Assembly: GCF_021191695.1 (NCBI RefSeq)
Contig: NZ_JAIWPT010000009.1
Span: forward strand, 119,773-183,772
Source: Proluteimonas luteida
GTDB taxonomy: Bacteria; Pseudomonadota; Gammaproteobacteria; Xanthomonadales; Xanthomonadaceae
DNA length: 64,000 nt
Reading direction: 5' to 3'
Numbering within the stretch: the stretch's first letter is position 1; the number at the start of each line of letters is the position of its first letter. Below the pieces are notes generated by a model that worked only from the letters and a program-made list of their open reading frames with translations, ran no database searches and was not told the origin of the DNA. This document shows positions 48,450 through 59,194 of this stretch, piece by piece. The translations under genes and the position numbers were made by a program.

Positions 48450-49403
48450 TCACTTCAACTTGATCTCGCGCAGCCGCTCGTCCAGGTAGCCCTGCGCGGT
48501 GATCGGCTCGGGATAGCGGCTGGGGTTGTCGGCGGTGACCGTCGAGGGCAGCACGTCGATCAGGAAGTCCGGGTTCGGATGCAGGAAGAACGGCACCGAG
48601 TAGCGCGGCTGGCGCGCGGCCTCGCCCGGCGGGTTGACGACCCGGTGGGTGGTCGACGGATACACGTGGTTGGTCAGGCGCTGCAGCATGTCGCCGATGT
48701 TGACGACGATGGTGTCCTCGTCGGCGGTGAACGGCACCCACTCCCCGTCGTGCGAGCGCACTTCCAGCCCGGCGGCGCTGGCGCCGACCAGCAGGGTGAT
48801 CAGGTTGATGTCCTCGTGCGCGCCGGCGCGCACGTTGGGGATGTCGTCGGCGGTGATCGGCGGATAGTGGATCGGCCGCAGGATCGAGTTGCCGCTGTCG
48901 GTCTTGTCGGCGAACCAGTCCTCCGGCAGGCCGATGTGCAGCGCCAGCGCCGACAGCACCCGCGAGCCCAGCGCGTCGAGCGTCTGGTACAGGCCGTAGC
49001 CGTGCTCGCGGAAAACGGGCACCTCGTCCGGCCACAGGTTCGGCGGCATCACGTCGCGGTACTTCGAGTCGTCCGGGATCTCGCGGCCGATGTGCCAGAA
49101 CTCCTTGAGGTCGAAATGCTGCGCGCCCTTCGCGGTCTCCACGCCGAACGCGGTGTAGCCGCGCGCACCGCCGCTGCCGGGGACGTGGTACTTCTTCTTG
49201 GTCTCTTCCGGCAGCGCGAAGAACGCCTTGAACACGTCGTAGGCGGCGTCGATCTGCGGCTGCGGGATGCCGTGGCCGTTGATGCCGGCGAAGCCCCATT
49301 CGCGGTAGGCGTTGCCGAGCTCGGCGACGAAGGCGTCGCGGTCGGCGCTGTCGACGGGATCGGTGAAGCGGCGGATGTCCAGGGTCGGGATGCGTGCGGT
49401 CAT
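48450..49403 (-). CDS. 2-oxoglutarate/Fe(II) oxygenase, isopenicillin N synthase-like
   Basis: A 317-residue non-heme iron oxygenase. The iron triad is His196, Asp198 (HED) and His253 (STTHRVV), and the 2-oxoglutarate Arg267 is in RYSVPFF. A DIOX_N domain (about 7-120) precedes the jelly-roll. Related bacterial proteins include ethylene-forming enzyme-like and IPNS-like oxygenases, but no biosynthetic neighbours point to a substrate. It lies 16 bp after glmM on the same strand. Confidence 0.87.
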   Translation of the reverse strand: MTARIPTLDIRRFTDPVDSADRDAFVAELGNAYREWGFAGINGHGIPQPQIDAAYDVFKAFFALPEETKKKYHVPGSGGARGYTAFGVETAKGAQHFDLKEFWHIGREIPDDSKYRDVMPPNLWPDEVPVFREHGYGLYQTLDALGSRVLSALALHIGLPEDWFADKTDSGNSILRPIHYPPITADDIPNVRAGAHEDINLITLLVGASAAGLEVRSHDGEWVPFTADEDTIVVNIGDMLQRLTNHVYPSTTHRVVNPPGEAARQPRYSVPFFLHPNPDFLIDVLPSTVTADNPSRYPEPITAQGYLDERLREIKLK

Positions 49404-49419
49404 GAGGGTGTCCTTGGAA

Positions 49420-50769
49420 TCAGGCGGCGGCCGCGCGTACGGCGTCGGCCAGCTGGTCGAGGGTGGATTGCATCAGCGCGTCGTCGTCGGCCTCCACGGT
49501 CACGCGGACCACGGGCTCGGTGCCGGACGGCCGCAGGAACGCGCGCCCCCGCCCCTGCACCGCCGCCTGCGCGGTCGCCAGCGCGGCCTGCACGGCGGGC
49601 GCCTCGCTCGGCCGCGCGGCGCCGATGTAGCGCACGTTGACGGTCTTCTGCGGCACCTTCGACAGGCCGTGCAGCGCCTCCTGCAGGCTGAGGCCGCGGC
49701 GGCGCAGCACTTCGAGCACCTGCAGCGCGCTGATGATGCCGTCGCCGGTGGTCGCGCGGTCCAGGCACAGCAGGTGGCCGGAAGTCTCGCCGCCGAGGAT
49801 GCCGCCGTGCTCGAGCAGCGCCTGGTGCACGTAGCGGTCGCCGACCCGGGCGCGCAGGAAACCGATGCCGGCCTCGCCGAACGCACGCTCCAGGCCGAAG
49901 TTGCTCATCAGCGTGCCGACCACCGGGCCGTGCAAGCGGCCGGTCTGCTGCCAATCGCAGGCCAGCACGTACAGCAGGTCGTCGCCGTCGCGCACGTTGC
50001 CGTTGCTGTCGACGAACAGCACGCGGTCGCCGTCGCCGTCGAAGGCGATGCCGAGGTTCGCGCCGGTCCGGGCCACGCGCGCGGCCAGGGTTTCGGGATG
50101 GGTCGAGCCGACGCCTTCGTTGATGTTCAGGCCGTTGGGCTCGGCGCCGATCACCTCCACCTGGGCGCCGAGCTCGCGCAGCACGATCGGGCCGACCTGG
50201 TAGGTCGCGCCGTTGGCGCAGTCGACCACGATGCGCATGCCGCCGAGGTCGAAATCGCGCGCGACCGAGGCCTTGCAGGCCTCGACGTAGCGGCCGACCG
50301 CGTCGCGCGTGCGCACGGCCTTGCCCAGGCGTTCCGACTCGACGGTGCGGAACGGCGACTCGAGCGCGGCTTCGATCGCCAGTTCGGTCGCGTCGTCGAG
50401 CTTCTCGCCGTGCGCGGAGAAGAACTTGATGCCGTTGTCGTAGTGCGGGTTGTGCGAGGCCGAGATCACGATGCCGCCGTCGGCGCCGAGCGAACGGGTC
50501 AGGTGCGCGACCGCCGGGGTCGGCATCGGGCCCATCAGCTGCACGTCGACGCCGGCGGCGACCAGCCCGGCTTCCAGCGCGGCCTCGAACATGTAGTTGG
50601 AGATCCGCGTGTCCTTGCCGATCACGACCTGCGGCTTGCGCCAGTCGCCGGCGCGCGAACGCAGCGCGTGGCCGTAGGCATTGCCCAGGCGCAGCACGAA
50701 GTCGGCGGAGATCGCGCCCTCGCCGACACGGCCGCGGATGCCGTCGGTGCCGAAATACTTTCTGCTCAT
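49420..50769 (-). CDS. glmM: Phosphoglucosamine mutase
   Basis: A 449-residue enzyme that converts glucosamine 6-phosphate to glucosamine 1-phosphate for peptidoglycan and LPS. The phosphoserine Ser105 is in [13 protein letters not shown]. The metal loop DGDGDR is near residue 245, with the GEXSGH sugar loop (GGETSGHLL) and the C-terminal RPSGTEP phosphate site. It lies 13 bp after accD on the same strand. Confidence 0.98.
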   Translation of the reverse strand: MSRKYFGTDGIRGRVGEGAISADFVLRLGNAYGHALRSRAGDWRKPQVVIGKDTRISNYMFEAALEAGLVAAGVDVQLMGPMPTPAVAHLTRSLGADGGIVISASHNPHYDNGIKFFSAHGEKLDDATELAIEAALESPFRTVESERLGKAVRTRDAVGRYVEACKASVARDFDLGGMRIVVDCANGATYQVGPIVLRELGAQVEVIGAEPNGLNINEGVGSTHPETLAARVARTGANLGIAFDGDGDRVLFVDSNGNVRDGDDLLYVLACDWQQTGRLHGPVVGTLMSNFGLERAFGEAGIGFLRARVGDRYVHQALLEHGGILGGETSGHLLCLDRATTGDGIISALQVLEVLRRRGLSLQEALHGLSKVPQKTVNVRYIGAARPSEAPAVQAALATAQAAVQGRGRAFLRPSGTEPVVRVTVEADDDALMQSTLDQLADAVRAAAA

Positions 50770-50782
50770 CGAGGCTCCGGGA

Positions 50783-51682
50783 TCAGGCCGCCGTGGCGGC
50801 GACGGCCGGCGCGGCCTCGACCTGCGGCTGGCGCAGCATCATCGCGGTCAGGCGGGCGATCCGGTCGCGCAGTTCACGGCGGTCGCAGACCTGGTCGATC
50901 GCGCCGTGCTCGAGCAGGAACTCCGAACGCTGGAAGCCCTCCGGCAGGGTCTCGCGCACGGTCTGCTCGATGACGCGCGGGCCGGCGAAGCCGATCAGCG
51001 CCCCGGGCTCGGCGATGTTGACGTCGCCCAGCATCGCGAACGAGGCCGAGGCGCCGCCGAACGTCGGGTTGGTCAGCACCGAGATGTACGGCAGGCCTGC
51101 GTCGCGCAGGCGGCCGAGCACGGCCGAGGTCTTGGCCATCTGCAGCAGCGAGAACATGCTTTCCTGCATGCGCATGCCGCCGCTGGCGGCGAAGCTGACG
51201 AACGGCGCGCCCAGCGCCAGTGCACGCTCGCCGGCCAGCGCGAACTTCTCGCCGCCGACCGATCCCATCGAGCCGCCCATGTAGGCGAAATCCATCGCGC
51301 AGGCCACGATCGGCCGCTGCTTCAGCAGGCCCTGCATCGCGATCAGCGTGTCGCGCTCGCCGGTGGCGCGCTGCGCGGCCTTGATCCGGTCGGAGTACTT
51401 CTTCTGGTCCTTGAACTTGAGCACGTCGGTCGGCCCCAGGTCGGCGGCGATCTCCTCGCCGGACCCGGCATCGAGGAACGCCTTCAGCCGCGCGCGGGCG
51501 CGGATCGCACGATGGAAACCGCACTTGGGGCAGACCTCGAGGTTCTCCTCCAGCTCCGGGCCGTAGAGCACGGCGCCGCAGTGCTCGCACTTCTCCCACA
51601 GGCCCTCCGGGACGCTGCGCTTCTTGACCGCGGCCGAGTCGGTGCGGATGCGCGGCGGCATGATCTTCTGCAACCAGGACAT
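50783..51682 (-). CDS. accD: Acetyl-CoA carboxylase carboxyltransferase subunit beta
   Basis: A 299-residue subunit that transfers carboxyl from biotin to acetyl-CoA with AccA. The zinc ribbon has Cys32, Cys35, Cys51 and Cys54 (CEHC, CPKC). The crotonase-like core includes [12 protein letters not shown] and [15 protein letters not shown]. It is downstream of trpA, the usual trpBA-accD order. Confidence 0.98.
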   Translation of the reverse strand: MSWLQKIMPPRIRTDSAAVKKRSVPEGLWEKCEHCGAVLYGPELEENLEVCPKCGFHRAIRARARLKAFLDAGSGEEIAADLGPTDVLKFKDQKKYSDRIKAAQRATGERDTLIAMQGLLKQRPIVACAMDFAYMGGSMGSVGGEKFALAGERALALGAPFVSFAASGGMRMQESMFSLLQMAKTSAVLGRLRDAGLPYISVLTNPTFGGASASFAMLGDVNIAEPGALIGFAGPRVIEQTVRETLPEGFQRSEFLLEHGAIDQVCDRRELRDRIARLTAMMLRQPQVEAAPAVAATAA

Positions 51683-51765
51683 GTCGTCTCAGTTCTCCTG
51701 CGGCCCAGCCGGGCCTGAATCGCGGAAGTGTAGCTCACCGGCCGTTGGCGGCATGCCGGTTCGCG

Positions 51766-51795
51766 CCGGGAACCGCGCCACGACGCGGTTCCCGG
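51766..51795 (-). terminator. Stable hairpin between trpA and accD
   Basis: A perfect 12-bp stem ccgggaaccgcg / cgcggttcccgg with a 6-nt loop, 4 bp past the trpA stop. There is no T tract. It could attenuate or separate trpA from accD expression, or shield the trpA 3' end. Confidence 0.5.
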
Positions 51796-51799
51796 GCAT

Positions 51800-52606
51800 T
51801 CAGCCGCCGTCGAGCGCGGCGCGCAGCGGTGCCAGGAACGCGCTGGCGCGGGCCGCCGCATCGGCGGCGTCGGGCGCGCCGTCGAGCGCGGCGACCAGCG
51901 CGCTGCCGACCACCACGCCGTCGGCATCGACGGCCATCGCCGCGGCGCTGGCGGCATCGCGGATGCCGAAGCCGGCCACGACCGGCACCCGGCCGGCTGC
52001 CCGCAGCGCACGCAGCCGCGTGGAGGCCGCGGCGGTGTCCAGGCGGTCGGAGGCACCGGTCACGCCGGCGAAACTGACGTAGTACAGATAGCCCTGCGCG
52101 TCGCGGCACAGTCGCTGCATGCGTGCCTCGGGCGTGGTCGGCGAGGCCAGCAGGATCAGCGCGATGCCGTGCGCGGCGAACGCATCGCGGAATGCCGCCG
52201 ACTCCTCCGGCGGCAGGTCGACCAGCAGCACCCCGTCGACGCCGGCGGCGGCGGCATCGCGGGCGAAGCCTTCGGCGCCGCGGATCTCGATCGGGTTCAG
52301 GTAGCCCATCAGCACCACCGGCGTGGCGGCGTCGCCGTCGCGGAACCGGCGCACCGCGTCCAGCACCCAGCGCATGCCCGCGCCCCGCGCCAGCGCGCGC
52401 TCGGAGCTGCGCTGGATCGTCGGTCCGTCGGCCATCGGGTCGGAGAACGGCACCCCGAGTTCGATGACGTCGGCGCCGGCCGCGACCAGCGCGTGCATCA
52501 CCGGCACCGTGGCCTCCAGCGAGGGATCACCGGCGGTGACGAAGGGAATCAGGGCCTTGCGGCCGGCCGTGGACAGGCGGGCGAAAGCGGCATCGAGACG
52601 GGTCAT
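51800..52606 (-). CDS. trpA: Tryptophan synthase alpha chain
   Basis: A 268-residue TIM barrel that splits indole-3-glycerol phosphate. Catalytic Glu49 and Asp60 are in ELGVPFSDPMADGP. Phosphate-binding segments include GFGIRDAASAAA. The ATG at 52606 is chosen over a GTG four codons upstream. It is separated from trpB by 852 bp, which is unusual. Confidence 0.97.
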   Translation of the reverse strand: MTRLDAAFARLSTAGRKALIPFVTAGDPSLEATVPVMHALVAAGADVIELGVPFSDPMADGPTIQRSSERALARGAGMRWVLDAVRRFRDGDAATPVVLMGYLNPIEIRGAEGFARDAAAAGVDGVLLVDLPPEESAAFRDAFAAHGIALILLASPTTPEARMQRLCRDAQGYLYYVSFAGVTGASDRLDTAAASTRLRALRAAGRVPVVAGFGIRDAASAAAMAVDADGVVVGSALVAALDGAPDAADAAARASAFLAPLRAALDGG

Positions 52607-52721
52607 GGCAGCGGGCACCTGTGGCTTGCGGACGCGGCCGTGACCGCGCGGACAACGGGAAACATGGGCGGTGGAGGCGGGCCGGCGGTCGGCATCGGCC
52701 CGGGAAGCGCGCGGATCCGGC

Positions 52722-53330
52722 TCACGAGCAGCTCTCGACCAGCTGGATGGCGTCGGCGCCGCCCCAGAACACCGATTCCACGGTCTCGCCGACCACTTCG
52801 GCGCGCACGCCGATGCCGCGCTGCGGGTCGCGCCAGGTCAGGTACACGTCGTTCGCATCGCCGTATTCGTGCGGCGTGCTGGCCGTGGAGGCAGGCATCG
52901 CCGCCAGCGCGGCATCCTGCGAGATCCCCGGACGCAGGCCGAACGGGCCGGCCAGCGGCAGGTCCGGGTCGTACAGTTCGAAACGCTGGATCCGGCCATC
53001 GGCCACCATCATCTGCACGCCGGCCGGCAACGGGCCGCCGCTGAAGTAGCCGCAATCGGTTTCGGGGTGCTGCCCCTCGTCGATCCAGCCGGCATCGGTG
53101 GCGGGATCGAAGTGCGCGCCAACGACCGCGTCGCCGATCCGGTCGGGCGCGTCCAGCACCACGATGGTGTGCGCGGGTGGCGCAGCGTCGTTGGGGGCGG
53201 TCGCGAACGCCGGCGCTTCGGCGCGGTCCGCGCAGCCGGCGCACAGCAGGGCCAGCCCGAGCAGCAGTGCCCTCAGAACCTGTTCACGATCTCCGATGGG
53301 TCGCGCCGTGCTTGCTGGCGCGCAGGGCAA
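52722..53330 (-). CDS. Small predicted lipoprotein of unknown function, start uncertain
   Basis: A frame of up to 202 codons. The hydrophobic stretch ALLLGLALLCAGC is a lipoprotein signal (lipid Cys near 53230), followed by a soluble domain with GISQDAALAAMP and CGYFSGG. No ATG or GTG begins it. TTG at 53330 lies inside a repeat element, and CTG at 53276 lies exactly at the element boundary and would give L-R-ALLLG, which would be a perfect signal if the first codon had been ATG. The function is unknown and the gene may be impaired. Confidence 0.6.
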   Translation of the reverse strand: MPCAPASTARPIGDREQVLRALLLGLALLCAGCADRAEAPAFATAPNDAAPPAHTIVVLDAPDRIGDAVVGAHFDPATDAGWIDEGQHPETDCGYFSGGPLPAGVQMMVADGRIQRFELYDPDLPLAGPFGLRPGISQDAALAAMPASTASTPHEYGDANDVYLTWRDPQRGIGVRAEVVGETVESVFWGGADAIQLVESCS

Positions 53331-53458
53331 GGAAGAGCGAGGGAGCGTATGTCGATACGCGACCGGGCGATGACGCCGCCCTGTGCGTCGGCAGGCGCGG
53401 CCCGAAGGGTGGCCGCGCAGCGGCCACGCGGGCCGTTTCGGGGATCGTGAACAGGTTC

Positions 53459-53459
<1 letters not shown>
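53275..53459. mobile_element. 185-bp MITE-like element between trpB and the lipoprotein gene
   Basis: Terminal inverted repeats of 21 bp, agaacctgttcacgat-ctccg at 53275-53295 and cgggg-atcgtgaacaggttct at 53439-53459, agree at 20 of 21 positions. The interior (ggaagagcgaggg, gcgatgacgccgcc, ggccgcgcagcggcc) has no conserved ORF. One end touches the trpB stop codon and the other the start region of the lipoprotein gene. No clear target duplication. Confidence 0.7.
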
Positions 53460-54688
<1,229 letters not shown>

Positions 54689-54772
54689 GGCGGGGTGGCG
54701 GCCGGGGCTGCTGGGGGCCTGCACTCTAGCGCACGGGTCGCGTCGCGATAAGCGAGCATTCCGCCGAGATTC

Positions 54773-54787
54773 GTGAGAATAATTCAC
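54773..54787. promoter_or_regulatory. Candidate LysR-type operator
   Basis: An imperfect palindrome gtgagaataattcac (GTGA...TCAC outer arms) in the 101-bp divergent region between trpB and the LysR gene, ending just before the LysR ATG. Position and AT-rich symmetry suit a LysR regulator site. In Pseudomonas TrpI controls trpBA from a comparable region. Confidence 0.45.
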
Positions 54788-54789
54788 AC

Positions 54790-55683
54790 ATGAGCAACGA
54801 GCGCCTGCCCCCGCTGACAGCCCTGCGCGCCTTCGAGGCGGCGGCGCGGCTGGGCAGCATCGGCCGCGCCGCGGCCGAACTGCACGTCACCCACGGCGCG
54901 GTCAGCCGCCAGATCAAGGCGCTGGAAGCGCATCTGGACCTGCCGCTGTTCCAGCGCGACGGCCGTGGCGTGCGCCTGACCCCCGCCGGGGAACGCCTGC
55001 GCGACGCGGCCGGCAGCGCGTTCGCGCAGCTGCAGGCCAGCGTGCGTGCGCTGCGCCGGGACGCGACCCCGCAGGCGCTGGTGCTGGGCTGCCCGGGCAG
55101 CCTGCTGGCGCGCTGGGTGATCCCGCGGCTGGACCGGCTGGCACGCGACCTGCCCGGCCTGCGCCTGCACCTGTCCGCGCACGAGGGCGACTTCGATCCT
55201 GCGCTGCCGGACCTGGACGCCGCGCTGCTGATCGGCCAGCCGCCGTGGCCGCCCGGCTGGCGGGTGCGCACGCTGGCCGACGAGCGCATCGGTCCGGTGC
55301 TGAGTCCGCGCCATCCGCGGTTCGATGCGCTCGCGCACGCGCCCGCCGACGCCCTGCTGCAGGAACCGCTGCTGCATACTGCCTCGCGCCCGCAGGCCTG
55401 GCCGCAGTGGGCCGCGCGCCAAGGCCTGGATCCCGCCGGCCTGCGCATGGGCACCGGGTTCGAGCACCTGTACTACCTGCTCGAAGCGGCGGCGTCCGGA
55501 CTCGGCGTCGCGATCGCGCCGGCCCAGCTGGTCGCCGACGACATCGACGCCGGCCGCCTGGCCGCGCCTTGGGGCTTCGTCGGCACCGGCGCGCACTGGT
55601 GCCTGTGCACGCAAGGGGCAGGCGCGGACGGGCGCTTCGACACGCTCGCCGACTGGCTGGCCGGGCAGCTCGCGCAGGCCTGA
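54790..55683 (+). CDS. LysR-type regulator, TrpI/GcvA-like
   Basis: A 297-residue LysR protein. The HTH (about 8-66) includes [20 protein letters not shown] and [15 protein letters not shown]. The substrate-binding domain follows. It is divergent from trpB, the same arrangement as trpI-trpBA of Pseudomonas, where TrpI with indoleglycerol phosphate activates trpBA. A TrpI-like role is therefore likely but not proven by sequence. Confidence 0.88.
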   Translation: MSNERLPPLTALRAFEAAARLGSIGRAAAELHVTHGAVSRQIKALEAHLDLPLFQRDGRGVRLTPAGERLRDAAGSAFAQLQASVRALRRDATPQALVLGCPGSLLARWVIPRLDRLARDLPGLRLHLSAHEGDFDPALPDLDAALLIGQPPWPPGWRVRTLADERIGPVLSPRHPRFDALAHAPADALLQEPLLHTASRPQAWPQWAARQGLDPAGLRMGTGFEHLYYLLEAAASGLGVAIAPAQLVADDIDAGRLAAPWGFVGTGAHWCLCTQGAGADGRFDTLADWLAGQLAQA

Positions 55684-55783
55684 TCCGGATGGGCCGGCGG
55701 CCGGGCTGTACGCGCCCCCGCGATCCCGCGGGGCGGACTGCCGTTGTCCCGCGCGAGGGAATGACGGGCCACGACAGCGGGCC

Positions 55784-55807
55784 AATGGCGTGTCGAGACC
55801 GCCCTAC
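55784..55807 (-). repeat. Degenerate GTAG hairpin at the trpF stop
   Basis: On the minus strand GTAG is followed by ggcggtctcgacacgcc, a decayed version of the perfect hairpin after rbfA. The TAG of GTAG is the trpF stop codon. Confidence 0.6.
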
Positions 55808-56439
55808 ACGATGCGGCGCACGGCATCGACGAACGCGCGCATGCGTGCCGCGTCCTTGATGCCGGGCGCCGATTCGATCCCGCTGGAAACGTCGACCCCG
55901 GCCGGGTGCGCGGCCGCGATCGCGGTCGCGACGTTGCCGGCATCGAGCCCGCCGGCGAGCCAGAACGGCCGGTCGAGCGTGGCCGGCAGCCGCGTCCAGT
56001 CGAAGCGCACGCCGCCGCCGCCGGGTTCGCCGGCCGCGTGGCCATCGAACAGGAACGCCGCCGCGCCGGGGAACCCGTCCAGCGACGCCAGCGCGCGCGC
56101 CGGATCGCCGCCCATCGCGACCGCCTTCCAGTACGGCAGGCCGAAGCCGGCGCAGAATTCGTCGTCCTCGCGGCCATGGAACTGCAACACGTCGGGCGCG
56201 ACCGCGTCGACGACCGCGGCGACCTCGTCGGCCGGCGTGTCCATCACCAGCGCGACCAGTCCGACCCGTGCCGGCACCGCAGCGCGCAGCGCGCGCGCCG
56301 CGTCCAGGGGCAACCGCCGCGGGCTGCGCGCGGCGAACACGAAGCCGACGTGGTCGACGCCGAGCCGGGCCGCGTGTTCGATATCCTCGCGCCGGGTCAG
56401 GCCGCAGAACTTGATGCGCGTGGCCGCTGCCGTGCTCAT
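55804..56439 (-). CDS. trpF: Phosphoribosylanthranilate isomerase
   Basis: A 211-residue TIM barrel for the Amadori rearrangement in tryptophan synthesis. The acid/base Cys12 is in [11 protein letters not shown]. The FVFAARSPR and GLDAGNV phosphate segments and the C-terminal [10 protein letters not shown] motif are intact. It overlaps truA by 4 bp, as in truA-trpF of many gammaproteobacteria, and converges on the LysR gene. Confidence 0.97.
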   Translation of the reverse strand: MSTAAATRIKFCGLTRREDIEHAARLGVDHVGFVFAARSPRRLPLDAARALRAAVPARVGLVALVMDTPADEVAAVVDAVAPDVLQFHGREDDEFCAGFGLPYWKAVAMGGDPARALASLDGFPGAAAFLFDGHAAGEPGGGGVRFDWTRLPATLDRPFWLAGGLDAGNVATAIAAAHPAGVDVSSGIESAPGIKDAARMRAFVDAVRRIV

Positions 56440-57224
56440 GCCGGCAGCGTCACTTCGGCCGGCAGCGCCCATTCTGGCGGATACAGCGGCCCGAGGAACA
56501 GCAGCCCGGCGGCCGGCGCGGTCGGGCCGGCGACGCTGCGGTCGCGGCCGGCCAGCAGCTCGGCCATCCAGCCCTCGGCCCGCGCGCCGGCACCGATCTC
56601 CAGCAGCGAGCCGACGATGTTGCGGACCATGTGGTGCAGGAAGGCATTGGCCTGCACCTCGACGACGACCTCGTCGTCGACGCGCCGCACCGAGATCCGC
56701 TGCAGGTCGCGACGCGCATGCGGCGCCTGGCAGTGCACGGTGCGGAACGCGGAGAAATCCTGTTCGCCGAGCAGCGCCTGCGCGGCGCGGTGCATCGCCC
56801 CGGCATCGAGCGGACGCAGTTCCCAGGACAGGTACTGGCGCTGCAGCGCGGGCCGCACCGCGCGGTTGAGGATGCGGTAGCGGTACTGGCGCGCGCGCGC
56901 CGAGAAGCGCGCGTTGAAGTCGTCCGGCACCGCCTGCGCCCAGCGCACGCACACCTGCGGCGGCAGGTGGGTGGTGGCGCCCAGCGTCCACGCGCGCGGG
57001 CTGCGCCGCGCGTCGGTATCGAAATGCACGACCTGGCAGCGCGCGTGCACGCCGGCATCGGTGCGGCCGGAACAGGTGGTCGCGACCGGATGGTCGGCCA
57101 CCCGCGACAGCGCCGTTTCCAGCGCCGCCTGGACCGATTCGGTGCCGCCCTCGCCGGCCTTGCTCAGCCGCTGCCAGCCGAGAAATCCGTTGCCGTCGTA
57201 CTCGACGCCCAGCGCGACCCGCAT
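56436..57224 (-). CDS. truA: tRNA pseudouridine(38-40) synthase
   Basis: A 262-residue enzyme that modifies the tRNA anticodon stem-loop. Catalytic Asp56 is in [24 protein letters not shown] and YRYRILNR are typical. The ATG at 57224 is used; a GTG two codons upstream is possible. It lies 9 bp after the fimV-like gene. Confidence 0.97.
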   Translation of the reverse strand: MRVALGVEYDGNGFLGWQRLSKAGEGGTESVQAALETALSRVADHPVATTCSGRTDAGVHARCQVVHFDTDARRSPRAWTLGATTHLPPQVCVRWAQAVPDDFNARFSARARQYRYRILNRAVRPALQRQYLSWELRPLDAGAMHRAAQALLGEQDFSAFRTVHCQAPHARRDLQRISVRRVDDEVVVEVQANAFLHHMVRNIVGSLLEIGAGARAEGWMAELLAGRDRSVAGPTAPAAGLLFLGPLYPPEWALPAEVTLPA

Positions 57225-57233
57225 CGGCACGGA

Positions 57234-59078
57234 TCAGCCGAGGTTGCGCAGCAGCAGCGCGGCCTGCGCGCTGGCCGCCGCATCGTCGCCATCCACCACT
57301 TCCTGCAGCAGTTCGCGCGCGGTGGCGCTGTCGCCGAGATCGACATAGGCCCGCGCGAGCTCGATGCGCTCCTCTGCCGAGGACACCGGCAGGCTCGACG
57401 CGACCGAGGCGCCGACGATCGGCGTGGCCGCGGCCGGCGCGAGTGCCGACGACGGGGTGTCGACGCCCGCCACGTCCGGATTCGTGTCCGGATTCGCGAC
57501 CGGGGGCGCCGCGTGGGCCGCCGGCCTGGAAGCCGCCGTGGCATCGCCCGCGTGCCAGGCCGGCGATGCGGTGGCCGGTGCCGCAGCTGCGGGCGCCGGG
57601 GTCGCAGGCTTCGCCGCCGCGAAGGTCGGGCGCGCGCCGGGCGTCGCCGGCACGGGCCTGGCACGCGCGGCGCCGGACGCGGCCCGGCGTGCGAGCAACC
57701 AGGCCACCACGCCGCCCACCAGCAGGCCCAGGCCCAGCCAGATCCACGGGAAGCCGCCGCCGGCGTCGGCCTGGCGCTGGTTGCTCTCGGCCAGACGCTG
57801 CTGCGCGGCCGCCAGCTCGGTGTCCTTCATCTCGATCAGCTGTTGCTGTTGCTGTTGCAGCCGTTCGAGGTCGGCCAGCCGCGCCTGCAGTTCCTCGATC
57901 TCGGCATTGCGCGCGGCCACGGTCTCGTTGGCCTGTTGCAGTTCCTGACGCAGCATGTCTCCCCCACCGCCGGCGTCGATGCCGGATTGCGTTCCCGCCT
58001 GTTGGCCGTCACCCGACGGCGGTGTGATTTCCAGCCGCGCGTCGGCCACCGCCGGCGCGGCCGGCGACGCGGCATCCGGCGATGTCGCCGCTGCCGCTTC
58101 CTGCGTGGCCGGCGCCTCCGGCTGCGGTGCGGGCTGGCGCATCTCGCGCCACTGCCCGACCTGCTCGCGCACCACGGCCGTCGCCTCGGCGCGGCTGTAC
58201 TGCGCCCACTGGTCCTGCGGCGGCACGCGCAGCACCGCGCCCTCGCGGATCAGGTTGAGATTGCCGCGGATGAAGGCCTCGGGATTGGCGCGCAGCAGCA
58301 GCACCATCGCCTGGTTGACGGTGATCCCGCCCTGCTCGGCCAGCGGCTCAGCCAGCGCCGACAGGTTCTGTCCGGCCTGGACCGGCGGAAGTTCGGACGG
58401 CACGGCCGTGGCGACCGGCGCGGCGGCTGCCGGCGCGGGCGCCGGGGCGACGACCGGCGCAGGCGCCGGCTCGGCGGGCGCTGGCGCTGGCGCAGGCGGC
58501 GGCGGTTCCGCATCGGCGGCGACCGCGGTGTCGTCCACGGCAGTCGGCGCCGCGGCGGCGGCAGGCGCCGGCGTTTCGGCCGTCTCCGGGGCCCGCACGA
58601 TCGTCGGCGGCGGCGCGGCGACCGGCGCCTGGATCGACGGCTGCGCCGGCGCGGCGAGGGTATCGGGCACGGCGATCAGCGCGGAGTACTCGCGCACCAG
58701 CCGGCCCTGGCCCCAGTCGACCTCGATCAGGAACGTCAGCGCCTCCTGCTGCACCGGCGCGGCCGTGGTGACCCGGATCACCGGCCGGCCGCTGGCATCG
58801 AGCGCGACGTTGAACTGCAGGTCCGACACCAGGCCCTGCGGCGGATCGAGGCCGATCCGCGCGAAGGTCTCCGGCGACGCCAGCCGCGCCTGCAGCTGGC
58901 GCAGCTCGGCCGGATCGCTGGACACGATCGGGATCTCCGCCAGCAGCGGCTGACCGGCCTGCGAACGCACCTCGATGCGTCCCAGGCCCAGCGCGAACGC
59001 CGGCAGGGCGGCGAGCAGCAGGGCGCCGGCGGACAGCAGCCGCAGCAGTCGATGGCGCAAGGCATTCCCCTGATTCAT
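57234..59078 (-). CDS. FimV-like peptidoglycan-binding membrane protein
   Basis: A 614-residue protein: signal sequence (about 1-29), FimV N-terminal domain (LGRIEVRSQAGQPLLAEIP onward), long Pro/Ala linker, LysM-like domain (about 220-275) and coiled coil (LEELQ-type with a poly-Gln run). One membrane helix (WIWLGLGLLVGGVVAWLL) is followed by a cytoplasmic TPR-like C-terminus (ERIELARAYVDLGDSATARELLQEVV shortened here to its first helices). FimV organises the type IV pilus at the cell pole. It is shorter than P. aeruginosa FimV (919) but keeps all modules. Confidence 0.86.
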   Translation of the reverse strand: MNQGNALRHRLLRLLSAGALLLAALPAFALGLGRIEVRSQAGQPLLAEIPIVSSDPAELRQLQARLASPETFARIGLDPPQGLVSDLQFNVALDASGRPVIRVTTAAPVQQEALTFLIEVDWGQGRLVREYSALIAVPDTLAAPAQPSIQAPVAAPPPTIVRAPETAETPAPAAAAAPTAVDDTAVAADAEPPPPAPAPAPAEPAPAPVVAPAPAPAAAAPVATAVPSELPPVQAGQNLSALAEPLAEQGGITVNQAMVLLLRANPEAFIRGNLNLIREGAVLRVPPQDQWAQYSRAEATAVVREQVGQWREMRQPAPQPEAPATQEAAAATSPDAASPAAPAVADARLEITPPSGDGQQAGTQSGIDAGGGGDMLRQELQQANETVAARNAEIEELQARLADLERLQQQQQQLIEMKDTELAAAQQRLAESNQRQADAGGGFPWIWLGLGLLVGGVVAWLLARRAASGAARARPVPATPGARPTFAAAKPATPAPAAAAPATASPAWHAGDATAASRPAAHAAPPVANPDTNPDVAGVDTPSSALAPAAATPIVGASVASSLPVSSAEERIELARAYVDLGDSATARELLQEVVDGDDAAASAQAALLLRNLG

Positions 59079-59194
59079 GCGGCGACTGTAGCGGCGCGGG
59101 CTCCCGATCCGCAACGATGGGCCCGCCGGGACACCCCCGGTACACGGACGCGGCGGCATCGGATGGACCGGCACGGCGCCGCCCGGCGACAGGT

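Noticed and set aside
45654..49640. A 1328-codon plus-strand frame across tpiA, the SDR gene, the DUF481 gene and the oxygenase
   Set aside because: It crosses two terminators and four well-supported genes in other frames. High GC makes stop codons rare.
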